Origin: an uncultured Planctomycetaceae bacterium
Lineage (GTDB): Bacteria; Planctomycetota; Planctomycetia; Gemmatales; Gemmataceae
Direction of reading: 5' to 3'
NCBI GenBank assembly: GCA_903960945.1
Contig: CAJCCR010000307.1
Coordinates: 1 to 40,704, forward strand
Length of the DNA: 40,704 nucleotides
Shown piece after piece: positions 7,459 to 16,006 of the stretch. The notes below the pieces were generated by a model. The model ran no database searches and had not been told where the DNA came from. It was given only the letters and a program-made list of their open reading frames with translations. A program made the translations under genes and the position numbers. The stretch's first letter is position 1. Each line of letters opens with the position of its first letter.

Positions 7459-9186
7459 ATGACGAAATCAACCGCTGACGCAATGGCTCAAGTGAAATGG
7501 ATTCTTGCCCCAGAAGTTGCAGATTCCAAAACCATAAGGGAAGCATTGTTTTGTGAAGGTGTACTTCGTTTCCCACAATGGCTTGATGCAAATTTAGTTA
7601 ATACCATCAAAAGTGGAGTGCACAGATCTGTTTACCAAATCTCACTTCCCGGGTTTGATATCCATTTAAAACACAATCGCATCTCAGGACCAAGAGCTTT
7701 TATCAGAGAATGCTTCCGCGCAACCAAGGCGAAGAATGAATTCCTAATTGCATTGAATTTATTATCTCTGGGGATTCCTACTATTGCGCCCCTAGCTTTT
7801 GGCACATCAGCAGGTTTTTTGCCTGATAGTTTCATCATCACGCATACACTTGAAAACGCCATTCCTTTAAACGATTACTGGGAATCATTGCATTCCCAAA
7901 GCTGGGAAGAGTCATGGGATCATAGGCACCAACTAACCAAAGCACTTGCGACTTTTCTTGCTGCAATGCACCGGAAAGGGATCGTTCATACTGATTTACA
8001 CCCTGGCAATCTGATGGTGGAAATCAAAGAACAAAAGCCATCAAGAATCATCATGCTGGATTTGCACCCTGTGAAAATTCATAGCGCAGCAGTGCCTTGG
8101 GAAATCAGGTTGGAAAATCTTGCCATGCTTGATAGATGGGCAGCTTTACATGCAAGCCTCGCCGATCGGATGCGCCTTTGGGACTATTACATCAAAGAAG
8201 TAAGCGAATTTGAAGGGGCTAACGCCTTTGCTTTTCATGATAAATACTGGCTAAAAAAACAGGTGTTCATCATGAAGGCGTTGGAATCAAATGCCAACTT
8301 GAAACTTTGGTCCAGTTTCGACCTGCGCTGCATGGGCAATAACCGCAGATTTAAAAAGTTCAAGCAGAACACAATTAAAGGCCATCATGTTTCAGACTTG
8401 GGCAAAGCTTGCTTAATCGATCTTGTCAATCTCCGAACAGAATCTGGAAATACCCAAAACTTAAAGATCCTCAAAAAATCAAAAAGCTCTGAAGTGATTG
8501 CCTTAACAATTAAAGATGGCGCAATCGAAAGAAAGATCATCTACAAAAAAATATTTGCAACCAAAATGATTGATCCCATTCTTTCCCTTTTCAGGCCAGA
8601 TGGCACTTCCAAATCTTGGACCATGGGCCATGCGCTTATCACCAGACAATTACCAACACCTAGGCCTCTTGCAATGTGGCACACGCATTCTGCTGGTTTA
8701 AAGGTAGACGGGGTGATAATCACGGAAGAAATACCAGATGCAACGGATCTGCCCAAGTATCTTTTAAAAATCGACCAACTTGATGAACCCAAAAAAACTG
8801 AGTCGCTACAAACACTTGTAAACAAAGTTGCACACTTAATAAGAAAAATGCATGATCTTTCGGTTTCGCATCGCGACTTAAAATCTCCCAACCTCATGGT
8901 TTCTGAGAATGGGGGCGATATAAAAATATGGCTGGTAGATCTAGTAGGGGTACGCACTCACACCTACCTTTCTGATGAAAAGAAAGCGCAGAACCTAGCC
9001 CGATTAAACTCGAGCTTTGTTAATTCCAAGCAAATCAGCAACACAGAGAAGTTGCGCTTTTTAAGGCAATACTTAAGATGGGGGACCGAAGGGCCTTTTG
9101 CATGGAAAACATGGTGGCGCAAAATAGGCAAACTCACAGGCTTAAAGATAGCTAAAAACCAGCGTTCAGGCAGACCACTTGCCTAA
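7459..9186 (+). CDS. Tandem WaaP/Kdo-kinase-like protein (two kinase domains in one chain)
   Basis: Seen: 575 residues with two protein-kinase-fold catalytic loops. Domain 1 has HTDLHPGN with His177, Asp179 and Asn184, then IIMLDLHPVKI as the metal-binding strand. Domain 2 has HRDLKSPN with His471 and Asp473, then IWLVDLVGVRTH. Both have the DL(H/V) form seen in lipopolysaccharide core kinases (WaaP, InaA, KdkA) instead of DFG. Known: such kinases phosphorylate heptose or Kdo of LPS core on the cytoplasmic face. Inference: with the preceding glycosyltransferase it may modify a glycolipid. The frame is open from 7426, but ATG 7459 sits behind a GGCGGGG/AGGG-rich ribosome site and follows the upstream stop by 4 bases. 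Both active sites look intact; the substrate is unknown. Confidence 0.8.
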   Translation: MTKSTADAMAQVKWILAPEVADSKTIREALFCEGVLRFPQWLDANLVNTIKSGVHRSVYQISLPGFDIHLKHNRISGPRAFIRECFRATKAKNEFLIALNLLSLGIPTIAPLAFGTSAGFLPDSFIITHTLENAIPLNDYWESLHSQSWEESWDHRHQLTKALATFLAAMHRKGIVHTDLHPGNLMVEIKEQKPSRIIMLDLHPVKIHSAAVPWEIRLENLAMLDRWAALHASLADRMRLWDYYIKEVSEFEGANAFAFHDKYWLKKQVFIMKALESNANLKLWSSFDLRCMGNNRRFKKFKQNTIKGHHVSDLGKACLIDLVNLRTESGNTQNLKILKKSKSSEVIALTIKDGAIERKIIYKKIFATKMIDPILSLFRPDGTSKSWTMGHALITRQLPTPRPLAMWHTHSAGLKVDGVIITEEIPDATDLPKYLLKIDQLDEPKKTESLQTLVNKVAHLIRKMHDLSVSHRDLKSPNLMVSENGGDIKIWLVDLVGVRTHTYLSDEKKAQNLARLNSSFVNSKQISNTEKLRFLRQYLRWGTEGPFAWKTWWRKIGKLTGLKIAKNQRSGRPLA

Positions 9187-9261
9187 CTTTTACCCACCGA
9201 CTAGCCTTGCTTTAAACTCAATTCCTGCATATGCTTCCTGCCCGTTGAGAGAGATTTTCTT

Positions 9262-10179
9262 TTGCGAAAAGGGTTCGAAAAGTTGATTTTTGCAAGGTTG
9301 TTAAGCATACTCCTGATGTTCATCGTGATTTCCAGTGGTTGCTCCACCTTTAATTTCAATCCCAATCAACCAGTGGGAAAAGAAAACAGTGAAGCAAACC
9401 AATTGGCCGCTCCAATTTTGCCAGGCAAATTCTTGATCCGAGTTGCTCCCTATGTATTTCTCAGCGACTTTGAAATCCAAAAAGATCTTCCTCTTTTTGA
9501 TGAACTCGCCAAGCTTAGGGATCAAGTTTATAGCGATTTAAAACTGCCTGAATCCTCAACCATGATTCAAGTTTATTTATTCGAAGATCGCGAAAAGTAC
9601 GACAAATTCATGGTTTCAAAATACCCCAAGCTACCCTCTCGAAGGGCCTTCTTTGTCGCCCAAACTCGGGGCGTTGGCAGGTCCGAAGACTTACTTATTT
9701 ACACCTATTGGGGAGAACGCGTTCAACAGGATTTAAGGCATGAACTTACACATGCTCTTCTTCATAGTGTTTTGAAAGATGTTCCATTATGGCTCGACGA
9801 AGGCCTTGCAGAATACTACGAATTATCCCCAGACAAAAAAGGAATCAACCGCCAGCATGTTGAACATTTAAGAAAAGATCTTAACAATGATTTCAGACCC
9901 GATTTAATCAGGCTTGAACTCATGGACGAAGTGGGAAAAATGAATCGTGCCGAGTATCGCGAATCGTGGGCTTGGGTGCATTACTTCTTGCATTCAACTC
10001 CAGAAAACAAGAAGGTGCTGCTGGCTTTCATGCAAACCCTTAGGGAAAACCCCAGCCCAGGAAGCTTGCGCGAAAAACTTATTGAGGTCATTCAGCTTCC
10101 GGAATCCGAACTACAAAACCACATCATGAAACTAAATCTACCTTCTGCGGAAAAAGTTCGCATCCCTGCTGGTTCCTAA
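9262..10179 (+). CDS. Lipoprotein with gluzincin-type zinc metallopeptidase domain
   Basis: Seen: a basic N-terminus, a hydrophobic segment and the lipobox VISSGC near residue 27, so a lipoprotein with an acylated cysteine. The catalytic region is DLRHELTHALLH with HExxH at residues 160-164, and WLDEGLAEYYE follows about 18 residues later, giving the third ligand Glu, as in the peptidase MA-like/DUF1570 families common in Planctomycetes. The start codon is TTG at 9262 with GAGAG upstream; no ATG lies in frame until inside the hydrophobic stretch. Substrate unknown. It follows the kinase gene by 75 bases. Confidence 0.8.
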   Translation: MRKGFEKLIFARLLSILLMFIVISSGCSTFNFNPNQPVGKENSEANQLAAPILPGKFLIRVAPYVFLSDFEIQKDLPLFDELAKLRDQVYSDLKLPESSTMIQVYLFEDREKYDKFMVSKYPKLPSRRAFFVAQTRGVGRSEDLLIYTYWGERVQQDLRHELTHALLHSVLKDVPLWLDEGLAEYYELSPDKKGINRQHVEHLRKDLNNDFRPDLIRLELMDEVGKMNRAEYRESWAWVHYFLHSTPENKKVLLAFMQTLRENPSPGSLREKLIEVIQLPESELQNHIMKLNLPSAEKVRIPAGS

Positions 10180-10253
10180 TTCCCTAGGCCAATATTGCCC
10201 ACTTTCTGTAAAATATTGCATATCATAGGATCCAAGAAGGGCACCTTTTCATT

Positions 10254-10928
10254 ATGCCTCGCTTCCTTATCACCGCTGGTGCAACATCTGTTGCTATTGA
10301 TACCGCACGCAAAATCACAAACCTAGCCAAAGGCGTTACAGGGCACACTCTTGCGCTTGAAGCTGCAAAACGAGGCCATCAGGTTTGCCTCTTAACAAGC
10401 AACCCAAACCTGGCAAACAACCAGCAAAACATTGAAACAATTCTTTTTGATTCCTTCGATGATCTACTTTTTCTACTTGAAAAAGAAACTTGCAAAAACA
10501 TTTACGATACCATCATTATGACCGCAGCAGTAAGCGATTACAGTTGTGCGGGTATATTCCAGACGCCGGATTTCAACACCCCGATTGCAACATCGGGCAA
10601 TGAAAAATTATCAGGGACTCATCAGGAATTATGGCTAAAGCTAAAACCTCTGCCTAAACTGATCGACCAAATCAGAACCATCTGGAATTTCAAAGGCACC
10701 CTAGTTAAGTTTAAACTGGAATCCAATATTGATGAGCAAAAACTAATTCAAATTGCAGAGCAATCAAGGGCCCATTCCAACGCCAACCTGATGGTTGCAA
10801 ACCGTGTAGAAGATGCAGCTATCAAAGCGTGGATCGGGCCTATTAATTCAAAATACCAATGCGTTACTCGGGAAGATCTACCCACAAGCCTTATCGATGC
10901 AATCGAGAAAATTTGGGAAGCACAATAA
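10254..10928 (+). CDS. Phosphopantothenate-cysteine ligase-like protein (CoaB domain, stand-alone)
   Basis: Role by homology: joins 4'-phosphopantothenate with cysteine in coenzyme A synthesis. Seen: LITAGATSVAIDTARKITN at the N-terminus corresponds to the CoaB nucleotide-binding opening (ITAGGTxxxIDxVRxIxN), followed by GHTLALEAAKRGHQV, the MTAAVSDY motif near residue 87 and NANLMVANRV, equivalent to the DLIVANxV motif. At 224 residues it is a CoaB domain alone. The next gene, coaC, starts inside this stop codon (TAATG), so the two are translationally coupled. Oddities: the substrate loop is divergent (GATSVAID for GGTREPID) and there is no fused decarboxylase. I call it CoaB-like rather than assign the symbol. 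Confidence 0.8.
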   Translation: MPRFLITAGATSVAIDTARKITNLAKGVTGHTLALEAAKRGHQVCLLTSNPNLANNQQNIETILFDSFDDLLFLLEKETCKNIYDTIIMTAAVSDYSCAGIFQTPDFNTPIATSGNEKLSGTHQELWLKLKPLPKLIDQIRTIWNFKGTLVKFKLESNIDEQKLIQIAEQSRAHSNANLMVANRVEDAAIKAWIGPINSKYQCVTREDLPTSLIDAIEKIWEAQ

Positions 10929-11557
10929 TGGCAAAAATCCTTCTGGGAGTCACAGGCTCTGTTGCAGCAATCAAAATGGAAGAACTTGCAACCCGGTTGA
11001 CCAATGAAAAACACGAACTCAAAATCGTAATGACCAACCATTCAAAGTATTTTGTTTCACCTGAAAAGCTTGAAGCAATTTGCGGAAGAGATTCCGTTTT
11101 TACCGATGCCAGCGAATGGCCAAATCAACTCTATTCCCGCGAAGACAATGTATTGCATATCGAACTAAGAAAATGGGCAGGGCTATTCATCATTGCGCCT
11201 TTGGATGCCAACACTCTTGGAAAAATGGCACTGGGATTGGCGGATAATTGCCTGACTTCCATCTGGCGGGCCCGCGACATTGCAACACCCGTAATTTTGG
11301 CACCCGCAATGAACACCCTGATGTGGCAAAAACCTGCAACCTTAAGGCATTTGACACTCATTGCGGAAGAAAATGGCTTGCTGAACATTGCCCCTAGTAA
11401 TCCGGATCATGCCTGCGAAATCATTAATCTCTCTGCTAAAAAACTAAGGGTTCTGCAGCCCGAAGAAAAGCTTCTGGCGTGTGGCGACCTTGGGGTTGGC
11501 GCAATGTCTTCCATCGAAAAAATTGTCGAAGCATCAAAGCAATTACTTTCTTTATGA
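10928..11557 (+). CDS. coaC: Phosphopantothenoylcysteine decarboxylase (stand-alone, HAL3-like)
   Basis: Role: FMN-dependent decarboxylation of phosphopantothenoylcysteine to 4'-phosphopantetheine. Seen: GVTGSVAAIK flavin-binding start; catalytic His77 in LHIELRKWAG; IIAPLDANTLGKMALGLAD; substrate clamp PAMN at 126-129 within APAMNTLMW; and active-site Cys185 in LACGDLGVGAM. At 209 residues it is a complete single-domain enzyme. The frame is open further upstream, but the ATG overlapping the coaB stop by one base has GGGAAG upstream and starts exactly at the conserved MAKILLGVTG. The motifs resemble plant/animal PPCDC (HAL3) more than the E. coli Dfp N-terminal domain (see findings). Confidence 0.9.
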   Translation: MAKILLGVTGSVAAIKMEELATRLTNEKHELKIVMTNHSKYFVSPEKLEAICGRDSVFTDASEWPNQLYSREDNVLHIELRKWAGLFIIAPLDANTLGKMALGLADNCLTSIWRARDIATPVILAPAMNTLMWQKPATLRHLTLIAEENGLLNIAPSNPDHACEIINLSAKKLRVLQPEEKLLACGDLGVGAMSSIEKIVEASKQLLSL

Positions 11558-11669
11558 GATATCCTCTACTCATTCATCATTTTTTAATGATCACTTTCAT
11601 GTTTTCTGTTTAAATAATATTCAGACGGAATAAAAACCTAAACGAATTCTCTCTGAACCGAGGTACTTC

Positions 11670-12614
11670 ATGCGTAAACTTGCACCATTACTTATATTGC
11701 TACTTACCTCTGTAGCATTCGCTCAGGATAAAACACTCTCATCAGGGTTGATGTTTTCAGCAAACACGAAGGTGGAAAAAGTCTGGACAGGCGGGGAATT
11801 CACCGAAGGCCCAGCTTATGGAAAGGATCAATGCATTTACTTCTCTGATATCGGAAATCGAATCATGAAGTTTGATCCTGCAACCAAGGTAACCACTGAA
11901 TTCCGCAATCCAGGGGGAAGATCAAACGGACTAGATTTTGATTCCATGGGCAGGCTTGTTGCTGCTGAAGGTGCAAACATCGGAGGGAATCGAAGAATCA
12001 CTAGAACTGAAAAAGACGGAAAAATCACCATCATTGCAGACAACTTTGAAGGTAAAAAATTCAATAGCCCCAATGATCTCGTAATCGATTCAAAAAACCG
12101 CATCTACTTTACCGACCCGCGCTATGTTGGCAAAGAACCACGCGAACTTGATCACGAAAGCGTGTTCATGATCTCTAGCACAGGAAAAGTTTCTATCGCA
12201 ACCAAAGAATGCAAGAAACCCAACGGCATCGTTATTTCCCCCAATGGAAAAACAATCTACATCGCAGAGAACGACCCCCAAGGAAACAAACAATTGGTGT
12301 GCTTCAACATTGCAGAGGATGGCACACTTGACACAAAAAAAGTCCTTCATGATTTTGGAAAATCCCGGGGCATAGATGGAATGTGTGTGGATGAAAAAGG
12401 TAATATTTTTGCTACAGCAGGCACAGGGAACGAAACGGGGATTTATGTATTCAACCCAGCGGGCAAAATTATCGATTTTGTAAATACCGCTGAAACCTCA
12501 TCGAATTGCATTTTCGGAGGCAAGGACCGAAATATCCTCTATATTACCGCGGGGGTTTCACTCTACCGTATTCAAGTTAATACCAAGGGATACCACCTTT
12601 GCTGGCCTGATTAA
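11670..12614 (+). CDS. SMP-30/gluconolactonase-like secreted beta-propeller
   Basis: Seen: an N-terminal signal peptide (basic start, LLILLLTSVAFAQ) then a six-bladed-propeller-type sequence of about 295 residues with EGPAYGKDQCIYFSDI, SNGLDFDSMGRL, FNSPNDLVIDSKNRIYFTDP, KKPNGIVISPNGKTIYIAE and GIDGMCVDEKGNIFAT, all typical SMP-30/LRE blade motifs including the metal-site Glu (EGP) and Asn-Asp pair. Known: the family hydrolyses sugar lactones or related esters. The natural substrate is not readable. The ribosome site is GAGG seven bases before the ATG. The next gene follows after 43 bases in the same direction. Confidence 0.9.
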   Translation: MRKLAPLLILLLTSVAFAQDKTLSSGLMFSANTKVEKVWTGGEFTEGPAYGKDQCIYFSDIGNRIMKFDPATKVTTEFRNPGGRSNGLDFDSMGRLVAAEGANIGGNRRITRTEKDGKITIIADNFEGKKFNSPNDLVIDSKNRIYFTDPRYVGKEPRELDHESVFMISSTGKVSIATKECKKPNGIVISPNGKTIYIAENDPQGNKQLVCFNIAEDGTLDTKKVLHDFGKSRGIDGMCVDEKGNIFATAGTGNETGIYVFNPAGKIIDFVNTAETSSNCIFGGKDRNILYITAGVSLYRIQVNTKGYHLCWPD

Positions 12615-12657
12615 GTATTGTTTATGATTCTATGTTCTGATTTCTGGAGGCTTTTAG

Positions 12658-13581
12658 ATGATTCGCTTAAGTAGTTTGATAGGTATCATTTTGTTTTTTG
12701 GAACAATCTTCACACCCATAAACGCTAAAGGTGCGGATGCCCCAATAAAATTGACGCCTATGCCAATCAACACTGAAATGGATGAAGACGACCCACTTTT
12801 AGTGCCTTCATTAAGCACGATTTATCCTCCACGGTTTTATTTCTCCCGCAAGAATGAAAAAGGGAAGTATTCTATTTACTACTCCAAGTTCTTAAAAAAA
12901 ACTAATAAGTGGGGAACCCCTGAAACTATTGGTGCTTATGTAGAAACCGAGTCTGATGATCGTAGCTGCTTTCTTACCGATGAAGGTAAATTCCCGCAAA
13001 CTATCATATACGCTACAAAAAAAGACAAACTAAATAACAACTTCGATTTATTCCGATCTTTTAGAGATCAACCAGGCAAAGACATGGAAGACCGCGCCTT
13101 CAACCCGGGCAAACCTCTTCTTGCTCTAGATACTGAAGCTGATGAAATGCATCCTTGGCTTACCAAGGATCAATCTACCCTTTACTTCAGTAGAAAAACC
13201 AAAGATGGCTGGCAACAAATGGTTGCAAAGCGTGTCAAAGGCAGTGGAACCGAAGGCAACTTTGATGCCCCAGAACCACTTAAGGATCTACCGATTGGTT
13301 TTCACCACGCCACCATTACCCCATTGGGAAACCTGATGTTCCTTGAAGGATTATCGGAAGATGGGCGCTCTGAAATTTTCTCTTGCACCAAAACCATAAG
13401 CGGTGGTTGGTCAAAACCAATTGCTGTTTCTAATCTTAAAGATTTAACAGGTAAAATCGGCACAAAATCGCCTTCGCTAAGCAGAGATGGCTTAAAGTTA
13501 TATTTTGCTTCCGACAGGGCAGGGGGGCAGGGCGGGCTTGATATTTACAGCGCAACGGTTTTAGAACTTAAGTTGAAATAA
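12658..13581 (+). CDS. Secreted PD40 (WD40-like) beta-propeller protein
   Basis: Seen: a signal peptide (hydrophobic residues about 6-22, ending in NAKGAD), then a 280-residue domain with repeated blade motifs: PPRFYFSRKNEKGKYSIYYS, MHPWLTKDQSTLYFSRKTKDGW, and SPSLSRDGLKLYFASDRAGG followed by a GGLDIY closing motif. These are PD40 repeats as in TolB-like and OmpA-associated propellers. No enzymatic residues are recognisable; a binding or scaffold role is likely. It has a strong ribosome site (GGAGG eight bases upstream) and is probably co-transcribed with the SMP-30 gene. It converges on the next gene with a 9-base gap. Confidence 0.8.
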   Translation: MIRLSSLIGIILFFGTIFTPINAKGADAPIKLTPMPINTEMDEDDPLLVPSLSTIYPPRFYFSRKNEKGKYSIYYSKFLKKTNKWGTPETIGAYVETESDDRSCFLTDEGKFPQTIIYATKKDKLNNNFDLFRSFRDQPGKDMEDRAFNPGKPLLALDTEADEMHPWLTKDQSTLYFSRKTKDGWQQMVAKRVKGSGTEGNFDAPEPLKDLPIGFHHATITPLGNLMFLEGLSEDGRSEIFSCTKTISGGWSKPIAVSNLKDLTGKIGTKSPSLSRDGLKLYFASDRAGGQGGLDIYSATVLELKLK

Positions 13582-13601
13582 AGCCTATGATCAGGGCTTT
13601 A
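13579..13601. terminator. Short hairpin at convergent gene ends
   Basis: TAAAGCC (13579-13585) pairs with GGCTTTA (13595-13601) around a 9-base loop, overlapping both stop codons. The stem is only 7 bp and the T-tract is short, so it may be a weak bidirectional terminator or chance. Confidence 0.3.
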
Positions 13602-14745
13602 ATGGAACCAATCCCAGAGATTCTTTTACTTCAAGAATCATCTGGGAATCTTTGGTTTCAAGTTGAGCCAAAAACTTTTCAATCTGCGCATCCTTAGGCG
13701 CGGTCAGTGCATAGCGAAGAAATGCCCGCTTCATTACAGGAGCGGTGTACCCCTTGGTTCCATAAATATTTAGTATCTCTTGGGTAAAACCCCAGTACTT
13801 CATTTTCCGTAATTCTTCAATTGCAAGATCCGCAAGTTCCCCTTGCTTCAATGCAATATTCAATGCTTTGAAAATCTCAGCCTTGTCTGATTTATCTTGC
13901 ATTATTTCATTGGCAACTTTGATAGACCGAATACATGAAAGCCTAGTTTGCAATGGCGTATCATCAGCCTTTAAAAAGCCATCAAGCGCCTTCCAACCCT
14001 TGTCGGGATGCAACCGTATCAAGGCGACCATTGCCCCATCAAAAGTCGCCTGCGCTCTAGAATCCTGCAACTTAAGCATCTCAAGCAAAAAACTAATATC
14101 TGCATCGCGACCGCAACCGCCTAAAAGAAAAGCATACAGACCTAGTCGCTCTTCAGGCACCTTGGGGTCGAGAATCCAACTTTTTAAAAGAGCTGGATTC
14201 ATTTTTTTTGAAAACTCAACAAGTGTAGAATCAGAAGCTTTAGCGAATTCTAAAAAGGCATCAGAGGCTATTTCTCTGGAAGGGGATTGCAAAAAAGGAA
14301 GGTAAAAATCAAGTAGAGCAGGGCCCCTTAAACTTGTCGCCCCAAGTGCCCCTGCTGCATAATTAGACACTTCTTTTGATGGAATAGAAACTCCACGAAA
14401 TACATCTAGCTGCCCTTTGGAGTTGTCCGCAAACAGCAAAATTCCATTGTAAGCATTGGCATCAAAAGGCAAATATTGCTTGATGGAAATAGAAGGCTGT
14501 AGCTGAAAATCGGATGGCAATATGAAGCTTTTTTGAACTGCGATTTCAGTTTTCCCTGTCCCATCAAGTTCAAGGGTTGACTTTATGATGATGCCGAAAA
14601 GGACAATCTTGGAATTTGATTTTAACGCTTGCTCCCGAAGCGAAAGCGACTGCCCATAGCCGGCACAAATACTGCAGGCAATAGTTGCCCCCGCAGAAAT
14701 TGCGGTAAGCAATACAACAACAAAAAAGAGCAGAGCAGTTCGCAA
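13591..14745 (-). CDS. Secreted CxxC protein, paralogue of the gene upstream (unknown function)
   Basis: Seen: a hydrophobic signal segment (residues about 3-21), then CSICAGYGQSL at the mature N-terminus, a beta-rich region of about 120 residues, and a helical C-terminal half that looks like HEAT-type repeats (GLYAFLLGGCG, DADISFLLEMLK, ELADLAIEELRKMKYWG). It matches the 14790-15953 product along its length: CxxC-(x)3-GQ(S/T)L, VLFG, DxxRGV, LGxCG, DLAIE(E/D)LRK and AFLRYAL/AVLRYAL. Start: I use TTG 14745, with GGAAGGA eight bases upstream, instead of a TTG at 14784 with no ribosome site. The domain is not one I recognise. It is probably co-transcribed with its paralogue (44-base gap). Confidence 0.75.
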   Translation of the reverse strand: MRTALLFFVVVLLTAISAGATIACSICAGYGQSLSLREQALKSNSKIVLFGIIIKSTLELDGTGKTEIAVQKSFILPSDFQLQPSISIKQYLPFDANAYNGILLFADNSKGQLDVFRGVSIPSKEVSNYAAGALGATSLRGPALLDFYLPFLQSPSREIASDAFLEFAKASDSTLVEFSKKMNPALLKSWILDPKVPEERLGLYAFLLGGCGRDADISFLLEMLKLQDSRAQATFDGAMVALIRLHPDKGWKALDGFLKADDTPLQTRLSCIRSIKVANEIMQDKSDKAEIFKALNIALKQGELADLAIEELRKMKYWGFTQEILNIYGTKGYTAPVMKRAFLRYALTAPKDAQIEKFLAQLETKDSQMILEVKESLGLVPLKP

Positions 14746-14789
14746 TAAAATCGTCCTTCCTTGGACTAAGTAATTAACAAGCAAAAAAA

Positions 14790-15953
14790 TTATTTCGCAG
14801 GCGGAGCTGGTTGCTCTAATTTCAATAATTCCTCAGCATCCATAACCCCTTGGGCATCCGCAAGCCTTTGCTTTTTAATAAAATCATCGGCAGCGGTGCT
14901 TCCTTTGCAAGACAATGCGTAGCGCAGCACGGCTCTACGAACAATTGGAATTTTCTTATAGGCATCTTTTTCTTGCAAGCCCAGAACCTTGTCTGCCTGA
15001 TCCCAGACTTTCCATTTCCGCAGGTCTTCAATTGCCAGGTCGGAGATGTCTTCTTGATCCAGCAACAAAACAATAGCTTCAATAAGTTTTTGCTTGGGAA
15101 TTAGATCTGGAGCAAACTCCAGAAAAAATCTCACTGCCCGCAAGCCAGCATAACGAAACAAAAACTCTTTCTTGGGATTCTTCATTACAGCAAGAAGATA
15201 CTCCCAACCCTCTTTGGGGTTGAGCATTGCATAGGCAGCAAACACACCATCGATGCCGCTTGCAGATTGTTTTTCGGGATCTTCCAGCAACTGTTTAAGA
15301 ATTTGGGCATCTTCGGGCTTGCCACAATGCCCAAGAATCGAAGCATACAAACCCATTTTAAAGGATGGGGTAGCGGAATTTTTAAGCCAAGAAATCACTT
15401 TGTCTCGGGAAAAGAGTTTTGCTGCCAGTTCAAATTCTTTGTAGCCCGCATTCCCAAACTCTTTATAAGCATCGTTTGAAATTTCAGTATCTGTGTTTTC
15501 CAGATAGTTAAAATAAAATCCAAGCTTTTTTGGAAGGGTACTATCTTTAAGAGCTAAGGCCCCTTGAAGGTAAGCAACAATCTCACTTTCTGGGGGAACT
15601 GCAACGCCTCGATAGGGGTCGAGTTTATCCTTATAAACTTCACAAAACAGGAGAAACTTATATTTCCCGTCTTTGTCTGGCGGAACATAACGGGGAAGGG
15701 TCAGCGTTTTTTTACCACCACGAATGGCATGATCTTTGATAACTTTTTCGACTTCAAAATCGGTACTTCCATCGGCACCATCAGCATTGCCAATCTTGGC
15801 GTTTTTCAAAGTACCAAAAAGAACCATACTAGCTTGATTGACTTCCCCTACAAGGGTTTGGCCCTGCATGGTGCAAAATGGACAGGATAAAAGCCTGCCC
15901 GTTACTGCGATAAAACTAAAAAGCAAAACGAACACCAAGTTCTTAAGGTTCAT
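14790..15953 (-). CDS. Secreted CPFC-motif protein with helical repeats (unknown function)
   Basis: Seen: a signal segment (MNLKNLVFVLLFSFIAV), then CPFCTMQGQTL at the mature N-terminus, a VLFGTLKNA strand, a DPYRGVAVP motif, and a helical C-terminal half. The CPFC could coordinate metal or be redox-active; no thioredoxin fold is evident. Length 387 residues. Start: ATG 15953 has CGGAG five to nine bases upstream, while the longer frame from 15989 has no such site. It follows the YcgQ-like gene by 53 bases on the same strand and precedes its paralogue, so all may share a transcript. I do not recognise a named family. Confidence 0.78.
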   Translation of the reverse strand: MNLKNLVFVLLFSFIAVTGRLLSCPFCTMQGQTLVGEVNQASMVLFGTLKNAKIGNADGADGSTDFEVEKVIKDHAIRGGKKTLTLPRYVPPDKDGKYKFLLFCEVYKDKLDPYRGVAVPPESEIVAYLQGALALKDSTLPKKLGFYFNYLENTDTEISNDAYKEFGNAGYKEFELAAKLFSRDKVISWLKNSATPSFKMGLYASILGHCGKPEDAQILKQLLEDPEKQSASGIDGVFAAYAMLNPKEGWEYLLAVMKNPKKEFLFRYAGLRAVRFFLEFAPDLIPKQKLIEAIVLLLDQEDISDLAIEDLRKWKVWDQADKVLGLQEKDAYKKIPIVRRAVLRYALSCKGSTAADDFIKKQRLADAQGVMDAEELLKLEQPAPPAK

Positions 15954-16006
15954 AAAAACTCCGAAAGTGCAAAAATTTCTACTATGCAACCAAATCTGAT
16001 CGCAAA

